Shown here: positions 31,931 to 39,897 of the stretch, one piece after another
How the letters are laid out: each line of letters starts with the position of its first letter
How positions within the stretch are numbered: the stretch's first letter is position 1
NCBI GenBank assembly: GCA_038318385.1
Contig: JBBQCD010000042.1
Span: 1 to 39,897, forward strand
Length of the DNA stretch: 39,897 bases
Reading direction: 5' to 3'
Source: Schlegelella_A sp038318385
GTDB taxonomy: Bacteria; Pseudomonadota; Gammaproteobacteria; Burkholderiales; Burkholderiaceae_C
Translations under genes and position numbers: made by a program
Notes under the pieces: model-generated
Seen by the model: the letters and a program-made list of their open reading frames with translations, nothing else
What the model was told of the DNA's origin: nothing
Database searches by the model: none

Positions 31931-32248
31931 TCAGCCCTGCAGGGAATCGAGTTCGTCGACCGCGATCGTCGAACGCGTTCGAAACAGGACGACGAGGATG
32001 GCCAGGCCGATCGCCGATTCGGCGGCGGCGACGGTGAGGATGAAGAACACGAACACCTGACCCGCCATGTCGCCGAGGTAGTAGGAGAAGGCGACGAAGT
32101 TGAGGTTGACCGCCAGCAGCATCAGCTCGATCGCCATCAGCAGCACGATGAGGTTCTTGCGATTGAGGAAGATGCCGATCACCGACATCGCGAACAGGAT
32201 GGCGCCGAGCGTCAGGTAGTGGCCGAGCGTGACGGATCCGAGGCTCAT
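31931..32248 (-). CDS. nuoK: NADH-quinone oxidoreductase subunit K
   Basis: NuoK is a three-helix membrane subunit near the quinone-side proton path. The protein has 105 residues. Glu41 in LMAIELMLLAVNLNF and Glu77 in AAAESAIGLAI match the essential Glu36 and Glu72 of E. coli (offset of five). ATG 32248 overlaps the nuoJ stop by four bases (ATGA), so translation is coupled. A larger open frame in the same phase starts further upstream but matches nuoJ out of frame and is not real. Confidence 0.96.
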   Translation of the reverse strand: MSLGSVTLGHYLTLGAILFAMSVIGIFLNRKNLIVLLMAIELMLLAVNLNFVAFSYYLGDMAGQVFVFFILTVAAAESAIGLAILVVLFRTRSTIAVDELDSLQG

Positions 32249-32892
32249 CGACGATCCCCCACGGGCGCGGCGGTGGTGTCGCCGGCGTCCGGCACGTCGA
32301 CCTCGGGGCGCATCTGGACGATGCGGACCCGGTCGGCCTTCTTCGCCCGGACCTGCACCGACGGATCGATGTGGCGCGAATCCTTGCGGCTGCGCAGCGT
32401 CAACGCGATCGCCGCGATGATGGCCACGAGCAGCAGCACCGCCGCGATCTGCAGCGGGTAGAGATAGCGGGTGTAGACCTCGATGCCGAGCAGCTTGGTG
32501 TTGCCGAGCTTGAGCGCGGCCGCGTCGGCCACCGGCGCGTCGGTCAGACGGAAGCCGGGGAGCAGCACGGCGGCCATCTCGAGCGCGATCACCACGCCAA
32601 CCAGGGCTGCGACCGGGAAGTGTTTCCAGAACCCGGTGCGCAGTGCGCCGACGTCGATGTCGAGCATCATCACGACGAACAGGAACAGCACCATCACCGC
32701 GCCGACGTAGACCAGCACCAGCGCGATCGCCAGGAACTCGGCGCGCAGCAGGATCCAGACGCAGGCCGCGCTGAAGAATGCCAGCACCAGGTAGAGCGCG
32801 GCGTAGACCGGACTCTGGGCCGTGATCACGCGGAACGCCGCGAACAGCAGGACCGCCGAGAAGACATAGAAGAGCGCGGTGGGGCCGTCCAT
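32245..32892 (-). CDS. nuoJ: NADH-quinone oxidoreductase subunit J
   Basis: NuoJ is a five-helix membrane-arm subunit next to NuoK and NuoH. It has 215 residues. The conserved third-helix stretch LVYVGAVMVLFLFVVMMLD is present, preceded by VITAQSPVYAALYLVLAFFS. The C-terminal 40 residues are hydrophilic and charged (SRKDSRHIDPSVQVRAKKAD), longer than in E. coli (184 residues). ATG 32892 lies two bases after the nuoI stop, and the end overlaps nuoK by four bases. Confidence 0.94.
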   Translation of the reverse strand: MDGPTALFYVFSAVLLFAAFRVITAQSPVYAALYLVLAFFSAACVWILLRAEFLAIALVLVYVGAVMVLFLFVVMMLDIDVGALRTGFWKHFPVAALVGVVIALEMAAVLLPGFRLTDAPVADAAALKLGNTKLLGIEVYTRYLYPLQIAAVLLLVAIIAAIALTLRSRKDSRHIDPSVQVRAKKADRVRIVQMRPEVDVPDAGDTTAAPVGDRR

Positions 32893-32894
32893 GC

Positions 32895-33392
32895 TCAGCG
32901 GTACTTTCCGTCGGCCCGCCGCGCGGCGGCGATCTCGGGCTCGTAACGGTCACCGACCGCGAGCAGCATGTCCTTGGTGAAGTACAGGTCGCCGCGCTTC
33001 TCGCCGTGGTACTCGAGCACGTGCGTCTCGACGATCGAGTCCACCGGGCAGCTCTCCTCGCAGAAGCCGCAGAAGATGCACTTGGTCAGGTCGATGTCGT
33101 AGCGCGTGGTGCGCCGGGTGCCGTCGGCACGCAGGTCACTTTCGATCGTGATGGCGAGCGCCGGGCACACCGCCTCGCAGAGCTTGCAGGCGATGCAGCG
33201 CTCCTCGCCGTTCTCGTAGCGCCGCAACGCGTGCAGGCCCCGAAAGCGCGGGCTCAGCGGCGTCTTCTCCTCGGGATACTGGATCGTGATCTTGCGCGAC
33301 AGGAAGTGGCGCCCGGTCAGCCTCATGCCCTTGAAGAGCTCGGTGAGCATGAAGCTCGAGAGGAAATCCTTGATGGGGGTTGCGGTAGCCAT
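32895..33392 (-). CDS. nuoI: NADH-quinone oxidoreductase subunit I
   Basis: NuoI carries iron-sulfur clusters N6a and N6b that pass electrons toward the quinone site. The 165-residue protein has two complete [4Fe-4S] motifs: Cys66, Cys69, Cys72, Cys76 (CIACKLCEAVCP) and Cys105, Cys108, Cys111, Cys115 (CIFCGFCEESCP). The start ATG 33392 gives MATATPIKDFLSSFML, followed by an amphipathic N-terminal helix that docks on the membrane arm. It is eight bases from the nuoH stop and two bases from nuoJ. Confidence 0.97.
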   Translation of the reverse strand: MATATPIKDFLSSFMLTELFKGMRLTGRHFLSRKITIQYPEEKTPLSPRFRGLHALRRYENGEERCIACKLCEAVCPALAITIESDLRADGTRRTTRYDIDLTKCIFCGFCEESCPVDSIVETHVLEYHGEKRGDLYFTKDMLLAVGDRYEPEIAAARRADGKYR

Positions 33393-33400
33393 GCGACGGC

Positions 33401-34498
33401 CTATTTCCAGATGTTCCACGGGGACTGGATCACCAGCCCCACGACCACCAGCCACACCAGCGTGACCGGGATGAAGATTTTCCAGCCCAGACGCATGATC
33501 TGGTCGTAGCGAAAGCGCGGGAACGTCGCCCGCACCCACAGGAACAGGGTCGCGATGACGAAGGTCTTGGCGAACAGCCAGAACCAGTTCCAGAACCACA
33601 TCGTGTCGGCGATCCACTGCGGGCCGTGGATGCCGAGTCCCGACAGGGAGATCGGCGCCATCCAGCCGCCGAGGAACATCACCGAGCCGAGCGTCGAGAC
33701 GAGGATGATGTTGGCGTACTCGGCGAGGAAGAACATCGCGAACGACATGCCCGAGTACTCGACCATGTGGCCCGCGACGATCTCCGATTCACCTTCGACG
33801 ACGTCGAACGGCGCGCGATTGGTCTCGGCGATGCCGGAGATCACGTAGACGACGAAGATCGGCAGCAGCGGCAGCCAGTTCCAGCTCAGGAACGTCAGGC
33901 CGTGCGAGGCGAAGATGCCACGACCCTGCCCCTGCACGATGTCGGTGAGGTTGAGGCTGGCCGAGACCATCAGCACCACCACGAGCGCGAAGCCCATCGC
34001 GATCTCGTAGCTCACCATCTGCGCCGACGCGCGCAGCGCGCCGAGAAAAGCGTACTTCGAGTTCGAGGCCCAGCCGGCGATGATGACGCCGTAGACCTCC
34101 ATCGAGGTGATCGCCATCACGAACAGCAGGCCGGCGTTGATGTTCGAGACGGCCGCATCCGGACCGAACGGCACCACCGCCCAGGCCGCCAGCGCCGGCA
34201 TGATCGTCATCACCGGGCCGAGGAAGAAGAGGCCGCGGTTGGCCGCTGTCGGCACGATGATCTCCTTGAAGATCAGCTTGACGGCGTCGGCGATGGGCTG
34301 CAGGAGGCCCAGCGGGCCGACGCGGTTCGGACCGGGCCGAATCTGGCTCCAGCCGATTGCCTTGCGCTCCCAGAGCGTCAGGTACGCCACCAGGAGCATC
34401 AGCGGTGCGACCAGGGCGACGATCTTGACGAGGCTCCACACGGTCGGCCAGGCCGAACCGAGCCAGGCGCTGCCGTGAGCGTTGAAGGTGTCCAGCAT
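33401..34498 (-). CDS. nuoH: NADH-quinone oxidoreductase subunit H
   Basis: NuoH forms the floor of the quinone-binding chamber in the membrane arm. It has 365 residues and about eight helices. The diagnostic loop LWERKAIGWSQIRPGPNRVG near the N-terminus and the acidic loop APFDVVEGESEIVAGHMVEY are present, the latter containing glutamates thought to couple quinone chemistry with proton transfer. The N-terminal leader DTFNAHGSAWLGSAW is longer than usual. It lies nine bases from nuoG and eight from nuoI. Confidence 0.97.
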   Translation of the reverse strand: MLDTFNAHGSAWLGSAWPTVWSLVKIVALVAPLMLLVAYLTLWERKAIGWSQIRPGPNRVGPLGLLQPIADAVKLIFKEIIVPTAANRGLFFLGPVMTIMPALAAWAVVPFGPDAAVSNINAGLLFVMAITSMEVYGVIIAGWASNSKYAFLGALRASAQMVSYEIAMGFALVVVLMVSASLNLTDIVQGQGRGIFASHGLTFLSWNWLPLLPIFVVYVISGIAETNRAPFDVVEGESEIVAGHMVEYSGMSFAMFFLAEYANIILVSTLGSVMFLGGWMAPISLSGLGIHGPQWIADTMWFWNWFWLFAKTFVIATLFLWVRATFPRFRYDQIMRLGWKIFIPVTLVWLVVVGLVIQSPWNIWK

Positions 34499-34507
34499 GC
34501 TCGAGCC

Positions 34508-36898
34508 TCAGGCGATCCTGGCGCCGGCCAGCGCGGCAGCGTCGACCTTCTCGACGCTGAGCAGGCCGAACATCGGCCCCAGCGCGGCGGTATCGGGGTG
34601 GCCGGCCGCGACGCGCACGGTCTGCGCGGCCAGCGACGGGTCGATCGCTACCTGCAGCACGACGCCCGCCTCACCCTGCGCCACGCGCACGCTGTCGCCG
34701 GCGACGACCCCAAGGCGCTCGGCGAGCGCCGGTGGCAGTCCAACCGTCGGCACCCGGGCATCGGCCGTCAGTTGAAGCGAGGCTGCACGACGCACCATCG
34801 GATCGACGGCATAGATCGGGACATCGGCGATGCGCTCGAGCGCGCCGTCGACCGCGCGTGTCGGCTGCCCGGGAGCCTTGCGGCTGAGGGACGGCCGATT
34901 GTCGAGGCGATCGGGCACGCTGTCGGGATTTCCGAGCGCCGCATCGCGGACCTGCTCGGAGGATTCGAACTCGAATTCACCGAGTCCAAGCAGATTGCCG
35001 AGGACGCGCAGCACCTTCCACGCCGGGCGGGTCTCGCCGAGCGGCTTGACGACGCCGTGCACGCTCTGCACCCGCCCTTCGGCGCTGACGTAGGTACCGG
35101 ATGTTTCCGTGAAGGGCGCGATCGGCAGCATCACGTCGGCGACGTCACGACCGGCGCTCTGGAAGGAGGTCAGCGCGACCACCATCTCAGCGCTTTGCAT
35201 CGCCGCCACCGCCGCGGGGCCGTTGGCCGCGTCGAGCGCGGGCTCGACATTGAGGAGCAGGCACGCCTTCAGGGTCGCCTCGCCGCCGGCGCCGAGCATC
35301 TGTCCGGCATCGAGCCCGCCAGGGCCGGGCAGCGCGCCGACCAGTTGGGCGCCGACCGTGTTCGCAGCCTCACCGAAGTAGCCGACGGTCGCTCCACAGC
35401 GTTCGCCGATCCAGTGCGCCAGGCGCAGCAGTTCGCCGGCCTGCGGATGCTGAGCCGCGGCATTGCCGAGCAGGATCGCCTTGCGTTCGCCGGCGAGCAG
35501 CGAGGCGGCGATCGCCTTGGCGGCGTCGTCGGCGTCGCCGGCGTCGCCGGGCGCCGGCGCTTCGACGCCCTGGGATGCGGCCACCGCGGAAGCGATGCCG
35601 GCGAGGGACTCGACCCAGCGGCTCGGCGCGGCCACCAGGCGCGTGGCCTTCGGCAGCAGCCAGTCGTCGTCGAGCGCATGGAGGGCATGGACCTTGCACC
35701 CCTTCTTCGCCGCCTGTCGGATGCGTTGCGCGAACAACGGGTGGTCCTTGCGGAGGAAGGAGCCGATGACGAGCGCGCTCTGCAGCGTCGACAGCGAGGC
35801 GATGGAGGTGCCGAGCCAGCGCGCACCGCCGTCGCTCGCGGTGTTGGCGAAGTCAGCCTGGCGGACGCGGAAGTCGATGTTCTCGCTGCCGAGGCCGCGC
35901 ACCAGCTTGCCCAGAAGGTGCAGTTCTTCGACGGTGCTCGTCGCCGAGGCCACCGCGCCGATCGACTGCGGGCCGTGGTCGATCGCGATCTGCGTGAGCC
36001 CGCGCGAAACGTATTCGAGCGCCGCGGTCCAGTCCACGGTGCGCCAGACGCCGCCCTGCTTGATCATCGGCGCGGTCAGGCGGTCGGCGTCGGCCAGGGC
36101 CTCGTAGGAGAAGCGATCGCGGTCGGCGATCCAGCATTCGTTGACGTCCTCGTTCTCGAGCGGCAGGACGCGCATGACGAAAGCGCCCTTCACCTGGACG
36201 ATGAGGTTCGTGCCGGTCGAATCGTGCGGACTCACGCTGCGTCGGCGCGACAGCTCCCAGGGTCGGGCGCTGAAGCGAAACGGCTTGCTGGTCAGCGCGC
36301 CGACCGGACACAGGTCGATCATGTTGCCGGAGAGTTCGGAGTCGACGGTGCCGCCGTCGATCGTGGTGATCTCGGAATGCTCGCCGCGGTGGATCATGCC
36401 GAGTTCCATCACGCCGCCGACTTCCTGGCCGAAGCGCACGCAACGGGTGCAATGGATGCAGCGGTTCATCTCGCGCGCCGAAATCAGCGGGCCGATGTCC
36501 TTCGGGAAGATGACGCGCTTTTCCTCCGCGTAGCGGGCGCTCGAGGCGCCGTAGCCCACCGCCAGGTCCTGCAACTGGCATTCGCCGCCCTGGTCGCAGA
36601 TCGGGCAGTCGAGCGGGTGGTTGATCAGCAGGAACTCCATCACCCCCTGCTGCGCATTCAGCGCCTTGTCGCTGCGGGTGCGCACGATCATGCCTTGCGT
36701 GACCGGCGTGGCGCAGGCCGGCATCGGCTTGGGAGCCTTTTCGATGTCGACCAGGCACATGCGGCAGTTCGCCGCGATGGTGAGCTTCTTGTGATAGCAG
36801 AAGTGGGGGATGTAGGTGCCTGCCTTGTCGGCCGCATGCATCACCATGCTGCCTTCGGGCACGCCCACCTTCTTGCCGTCGAGTTCGATTTCGATCAT
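34508..36898 (-). CDS. nuoG: NADH-quinone oxidoreductase subunit G
   Basis: NuoG is the largest peripheral-arm subunit and carries clusters of the electron chain. It has 796 residues. The [2Fe-2S] ligands are Cys34, Cys45, Cys48 and Cys62. The His/Cys [4Fe-4S] site is His94, Cys98, Cys101 and Cys107, and the second [4Fe-4S] site is Cys147, Cys150, Cys153 and Cys197. The additional N7 cysteine set of E. coli and Thermus is absent (the region RRRSVSPHDSTG has no cysteine), as in mitochondrial-type enzymes. Residues beyond about 300 are a degenerate molybdopterin-oxidoreductase-like domain. A low-complexity APGDAGDADDAAK insert lies at about 450. Confidence 0.97.
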   Translation of the reverse strand: MIEIELDGKKVGVPEGSMVMHAADKAGTYIPHFCYHKKLTIAANCRMCLVDIEKAPKPMPACATPVTQGMIVRTRSDKALNAQQGVMEFLLINHPLDCPICDQGGECQLQDLAVGYGASSARYAEEKRVIFPKDIGPLISAREMNRCIHCTRCVRFGQEVGGVMELGMIHRGEHSEITTIDGGTVDSELSGNMIDLCPVGALTSKPFRFSARPWELSRRRSVSPHDSTGTNLIVQVKGAFVMRVLPLENEDVNECWIADRDRFSYEALADADRLTAPMIKQGGVWRTVDWTAALEYVSRGLTQIAIDHGPQSIGAVASATSTVEELHLLGKLVRGLGSENIDFRVRQADFANTASDGGARWLGTSIASLSTLQSALVIGSFLRKDHPLFAQRIRQAAKKGCKVHALHALDDDWLLPKATRLVAAPSRWVESLAGIASAVAASQGVEAPAPGDAGDADDAAKAIAASLLAGERKAILLGNAAAQHPQAGELLRLAHWIGERCGATVGYFGEAANTVGAQLVGALPGPGGLDAGQMLGAGGEATLKACLLLNVEPALDAANGPAAVAAMQSAEMVVALTSFQSAGRDVADVMLPIAPFTETSGTYVSAEGRVQSVHGVVKPLGETRPAWKVLRVLGNLLGLGEFEFESSEQVRDAALGNPDSVPDRLDNRPSLSRKAPGQPTRAVDGALERIADVPIYAVDPMVRRAASLQLTADARVPTVGLPPALAERLGVVAGDSVRVAQGEAGVVLQVAIDPSLAAQTVRVAAGHPDTAALGPMFGLLSVEKVDAAALAGARIA
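35522..35548 (-). repeat. Three-copy nine-base tandem repeat in nuoG
   Basis: GGCGTCGTC, GGCGTCGCC and GGCGTCGCC lie in tandem on the plus strand and encode, on the minus strand, the GDAGDADDA part of a linker in NuoG. The in-frame repeat unit adds or removes three residues without frameshift, so the copy number could vary between strains. Confidence 0.6.
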
Positions 36899-36917
36899 GG
36901 GGGTCGGTCGGGAGACC

Positions 36918-38273
36918 TCAGGACAGCGAGCCGGCGTGAGCGCCGACCATGCACGTCTTGTGCTCGATGTGGTGGACGAACTCCTCGCGGAAGTTCTTGA
37001 TCATGGCCAGCACCGGCATCGCCGCGGCATCGCCGAGCGCGCAGATCGTGCGCCCCTGGATGTTGTCGGACACCGAATTGAGCAGGTCGATGTCGCTCAT
37101 GCGACCCTGGCCGTTTTCGATGCGCTCGACCATGCGGAAGAGCCATCCAGTGCCTTCGCGGCACGGCGTGCACTGCCCGCAGCTCTCGTGCATGTAGAAG
37201 TAGGACAGGCGCAGGAGGCTTTTGACCATGCAGCGGGTATCGTCCATCACGATCACCGCGCCAGAGCCGAGCATCGACCCGGCCTTGGCGATGGCGTCGT
37301 AGTCCATCGTCGTGTCCATCATCACGGCAGCGGTCAGCACCGGCGCCGACGAGCCGCCCGGAATCACGGCCTTGAGCGTGCGCCCCTTGCGCACCCCGCC
37401 GGCCAGTTCGAGGAGCTTCGGGAACGGGGTGCCGAGCGGCACCTCGAAATTGCCGGGCTGCTCGACGTCGCCGACGACCGAGAAGATCTTCGTGCCGCCG
37501 TTGTTCGGCTTGCCGATGTCGAGGTAGGCCTGGCCGCTGTGGCGGAAGATCCACGGCACCGCCGCGAAGGTCTCGGTGTTGTTGATCGTCGTCGGCTTGC
37601 CGTAGAGACCGTAGCTCGCCGGGAACGGCGGCTTGAAGCGCGGCTGGCCCTTCTTGCCTTCGAGCGACTCGAGCAGCGCCGTCTCCTCGCCGCAGATATA
37701 GGCGCCGAAGCCGTGGCAGGCGTGCAACTGGAAGCCGTAGCCCGAGCCGAACAGGTTGTCGCCGAGGTAGCCGGCGGCGCGCGCCTCCTCGAGCGCTTCC
37801 TCGAAGCGCTCGTAAACCTCGAAGATCTCGCCGTGGACGTAGTTGTAGCCGACCTTGATGCCCATCGCGTAGGCCGCGATCGCCATGCCCTCGATGACGA
37901 TGTGCGGGTTGAACATCAGGATGTCGCGATCCTTGCAGGTGCCGGGCTCGCCCTCGTCGGAGTTGCAGACGAGGTACTTCGGGCCCGGGTACTGGCGCGG
38001 CATGAAGCTCCACTTCAGCCCGGTGGGGAACCCCGCGCCGCCGCGGCCGCGCAGGCCCGAGGCCTTGACCTCGGCGATGACCTGTTCCGGGGTCAGCGTC
38101 GCGCCGCCGGCGGTGTCGAGGATGCGGCGCAGGGCCTGGTAGCCGCCGCGCGCCTCGTAGTCCTTCAGCCGCCAGTTGCGGCCGTCGAGTCCGTCGTAGA
38201 TCTGGGCGCCGAGGTGGCGCCCATGGAAGCAGGTCTCCTGGCCGGTGGCCTGGAAGTTCGACAGGTCGAGCAT
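36918..38273 (-). CDS. nuoF: NADH-quinone oxidoreductase subunit F (NADH/FMN-binding)
   Basis: NuoF binds NADH and FMN and holds cluster N3. The 451-residue protein shows GLRGRGGAGFPTGLKW (residues about 73-88, nucleotide/FMN site) and CNSDEGEPGTCKDRD. The [4Fe-4S] ligands are in SCGQCTPCREG at about residue 360, with the fourth cysteine in RTICALGDAA. Family length is normal. ATG 38273 overlaps the nuoE stop by one base (TGATG), so the two peripheral-arm subunits are coupled. It is 19 bases before nuoG. Confidence 0.98.
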   Translation of the reverse strand: MLDLSNFQATGQETCFHGRHLGAQIYDGLDGRNWRLKDYEARGGYQALRRILDTAGGATLTPEQVIAEVKASGLRGRGGAGFPTGLKWSFMPRQYPGPKYLVCNSDEGEPGTCKDRDILMFNPHIVIEGMAIAAYAMGIKVGYNYVHGEIFEVYERFEEALEEARAAGYLGDNLFGSGYGFQLHACHGFGAYICGEETALLESLEGKKGQPRFKPPFPASYGLYGKPTTINNTETFAAVPWIFRHSGQAYLDIGKPNNGGTKIFSVVGDVEQPGNFEVPLGTPFPKLLELAGGVRKGRTLKAVIPGGSSAPVLTAAVMMDTTMDYDAIAKAGSMLGSGAVIVMDDTRCMVKSLLRLSYFYMHESCGQCTPCREGTGWLFRMVERIENGQGRMSDIDLLNSVSDNIQGRTICALGDAAAMPVLAMIKNFREEFVHHIEHKTCMVGAHAGSLS

Positions 38274-38788
38274 CAGGCAGCCCTCTCGATCACGGCATGC
38301 GAGGCCAGCGTCGCGACCAGTTCGTCAAGGCGCTCGTCGCTCATGAAGCTCACCATCTGCCGGTCGTTCACGAGCATCACCGGGGCGTCGGCGCAGGCGC
38401 CCAGGCACTCGGCCTTCTGCACCGTGAAGAGGCCGTCGGCGGTGGTCCCGCCCTCCTCGACCTCGAGCCGGTGGCACAGGTGCTCGAGCGCGTGCTGGCC
38501 GTCGCGCAGTGCACATGGCAGGTTGGTGCAGACGTTGAGCTTGAAGCGACCGACCGGGCGCTGGTTGTACATGTTGTAGAACGTCGTGACCTCGTGCACC
38601 GCGATCGGCGGCATGCCGAGGTAGGCGGCGACGAATTCCTCGCTCGCCTCGGACACGTATCCCTGCTCCTCCTGGACGATAGCCAGGCAGGCGAGCACGG
38701 CCGACTGCTTCTGGTCCGGCGGGTACTTGGCGACCTCGCGGTCGAAGCGCCGCTGCGCGGCCTCGGAAATCGTGGCGCTGGGTTTCAC
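38273..38788 (-). CDS. nuoE: NADH-quinone oxidoreductase subunit E
   Basis: NuoE carries the [2Fe-2S] cluster N1a in a thioredoxin-like fold. The 171-residue protein has ligands Cys87, Cys92, Cys128 and Cys132 (CTNLPC and CLGAC). The preceding helical domain contains AVLACLAIVQEEQGYVSEA and HEVTTFYNMYN. The start is GTG 38788: nuoD ends TGA at 38787-38785 so the two overlap as GTGA. No ATG start exists in the right place, so the GTG is well supported. The one-base overlap with nuoF follows. Confidence 0.97.
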   Translation of the reverse strand: MKPSATISEAAQRRFDREVAKYPPDQKQSAVLACLAIVQEEQGYVSEASEEFVAAYLGMPPIAVHEVTTFYNMYNQRPVGRFKLNVCTNLPCALRDGQHALEHLCHRLEVEEGGTTADGLFTVQKAECLGACADAPVMLVNDRQMVSFMSDERLDELVATLASHAVIERAA

Positions 38789-39897
38789 CGGTCGATCTCT
38801 CCAAAGACGATGTCCATCGTGCCGATCACGGCGACCGCGTCGGCGATCATGTGGCCGCGCGACATCTCGTCGAGCGCGGCCAGGTGCGGGAACCCCGGCG
38901 GCCGGATCTTCAGCCGATACGGCTTGTTGGCGCCGTCGCTGACGATGTAGATGCCGAACTCGCCCTTCGGGTGTTCGACCGCCGCATAGGCCTCGCCCTC
39001 GGGGACGCGAAAGCCTTCGGAGAACAGCTTGAAGTGGTGGATCAGGTCTTCCATCCCCGATTTCATGTCGAGACGCGACGGCGGCGCCACCTTGTGGTTG
39101 CCGGTGATGACCGGGCCGGGGTTGGCGCGCAGCCACTCCACGCATTGAAGGATGATGCGGTTGGCCTGGCGCATCTCCTCGACCCGGACCAGATAGCGGT
39201 CGTAGGTGTCGCCGTTGACGCCGAGCGGGATGTCGAAGTCCATGTGCTCGTAGACCTCGTACGGCTGGTGCTTGCGCAGGTCCCAGAGGATGCCGGAACC
39301 GCGCAACATCGGGCCGGTGAAGCCGAGATTGAGCGCACGTTCGGGCGTGACCACGCCGATTCCGACGGTGCGCTGCTTCCAGATGCGGTTGTCGGTGAGC
39401 AGCGTCTCGTAGTCGTCGACGTTCTTCGGGAACCGGTTGGCGAAATCCTCGATGAAGTCGAGCAGCGAGCCTTGACGGTTCTCGTTGAGCTCGCTGATCG
39501 CCTTGGCGTTGCGGATCTTCGATGCGCTGTACTGCGGCATCGTGTCGGGCAGGTCGCGGTAGACGCCGCCGGGACGGAAATAGGCCGCGTGCATGCGCGC
39601 CCCGGAAGCCGCCTCGTACATGTCGAAGAGGTCCTCGCGCTCGCGGAAGCAGTAGATGAAGATGTTCATCGCGCCGCAGTCCAGGCCGTGCGCGCCGAGC
39701 CACATCAGGTGGTTCATCAGGCGCGTGATCTCGCTGAACATCACCCGGATGTACTGCGCCCGGATCGGCACCTCGATGCCCATCAGCTTCTCGATCGCCA
39801 GGCAGTAGGCGTGCTCGTTGCACATCATCGACACGTAGTCGAGACGATCCATGTACGGCAGCGACTGGATGTAGGTGCGCGTCTCGGCGAGCTTTTC
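38785..39897 (-). CDS. nuoD: NADH-quinone oxidoreductase subunit D (N-terminus beyond the window)
   Basis: NuoD (49-kDa type) forms one wall of the quinone-binding pocket with NuoB and NuoH. The visible part is 370 residues; the frame is open through the right edge, where EKLAETRTYIQSLPYMDRLD is the normal continuation. Its homologues are about 415 residues, so roughly 45 are missing. Motifs are DYVSMMCNEHAYCLAIEKL, GALLP-like FNLGFTGPMLRGSGILWD, and the C-terminal GEFGIYIVSDGANKPYRLKI and DIVFGEIDR. NuoC and NuoD are separate genes here as far as can be seen. Stop codon overlaps the nuoE start. Confidence 0.97.
   Translation of the reverse strand, partial: EKLAETRTYIQSLPYMDRLDYVSMMCNEHAYCLAIEKLMGIEVPIRAQYIRVMFSEITRLMNHLMWLGAHGLDCGAMNIFIYCFREREDLFDMYEAASGARMHAAYFRPGGVYRDLPDTMPQYSASKIRNAKAISELNENRQGSLLDFIEDFANRFPKNVDDYETLLTDNRIWKQRTVGIGVVTPERALNLGFTGPMLRGSGILWDLRKHQPYEVYEHMDFDIPLGVNGDTYDRYLVRVEEMRQANRIILQCVEWLRANPGPVITGNHKVAPPSRLDMKSGMEDLIHHFKLFSEGFRVPEGEAYAAVEHPKGEFGIYIVSDGANKPYRLKIRPPGFPHLAALDEMSRGHMIADAVAVIGTMDIVFGEIDR

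Noticed and set aside
33626..37000. Very long plus-strand open frame (1124 codons) opposite nuoH, nuoG and nuoF
   Set aside because: It is antisense to three well-supported nuo genes, is rich in Arg, His and Asp and has no recognisable domain; long antisense frames are expected when third codon positions are very GC-rich.

Overview
This window looks like a stretch of core chromosome from a GC-rich, aerobic betaproteobacterium (Burkholderiales or a close order; genus not determinable from sequence alone). The reasons are the block rlmE / yhbY / DUF4149 - greA - carB - carA, the nuoDEFGHIJKLMN cluster followed by a NUDIX gene and a DUF1178 gene, a tandem glycine riboswitch ahead of gcvTHP, a NuoG that lacks the extra N7 iron-sulfur cysteines, and an intracellular PhaZ-type polyhydroxyalkanoate depolymerase. 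I see no tRNA, rRNA, CRISPR array, insertion sequence, integrase, phage or toxin-antitoxin gene. Coding density is very high. The only non-coding stretch over 300 bases is 9032-9371, and it holds the gcv promoter and riboswitch.

Layout. 1-6113: rlmE (cut by the window edge) diverges from yhbY; facing them is a minus-strand run carA - carB - greA - DUF4149 (carbamoyl phosphate synthesis and transcript cleavage). 6247-9031: a GlcG/HbpS-like protein (-), a Bax-inhibitor-1/YccA membrane protein (+) and rlmD (-). 9078-14388: promoter, tandem glycine riboswitch, gcvT, gcvH, gcvP (glycine cleavage) and a small cupin gene. 14396-18829: a glutathione S-transferase (-), phaZ (+), an MFS transporter overlapping aroC (both -). 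18913-21628: a CBS-pair protein (-) diverging from a MetY-type sulfhydrylase (+), which is translationally coupled to an alpha/beta hydrolase. 21692-24734: YihY-type membrane protein (-) diverging from DUF2069 - FAD-linked 2-hydroxyacid dehydrogenase (+). 24755-39897: one uninterrupted minus-strand series, nuoD (partial) to nuoN, then NUDIX, DUF1178 and a GcvA-like LysR regulator.

Functionally the window joins respiratory complex I, one-carbon/glycine metabolism, arginine/pyrimidine precursor supply, sulfur amino acid synthesis, chorismate synthesis and storage polymer use. The most informative regulatory structure is the glycine riboswitch, whose second aptamer closing helix appears to compete with a long hairpin next to the gcvT ribosome binding site. 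A set of intrinsic terminators shares short-loop GC hairpins and an unusual mixed TTTCATTT-like tail. I did not find a convincing new multi-gene system. The findings are mostly regulatory details and small uncharacterised genes in conserved contexts.
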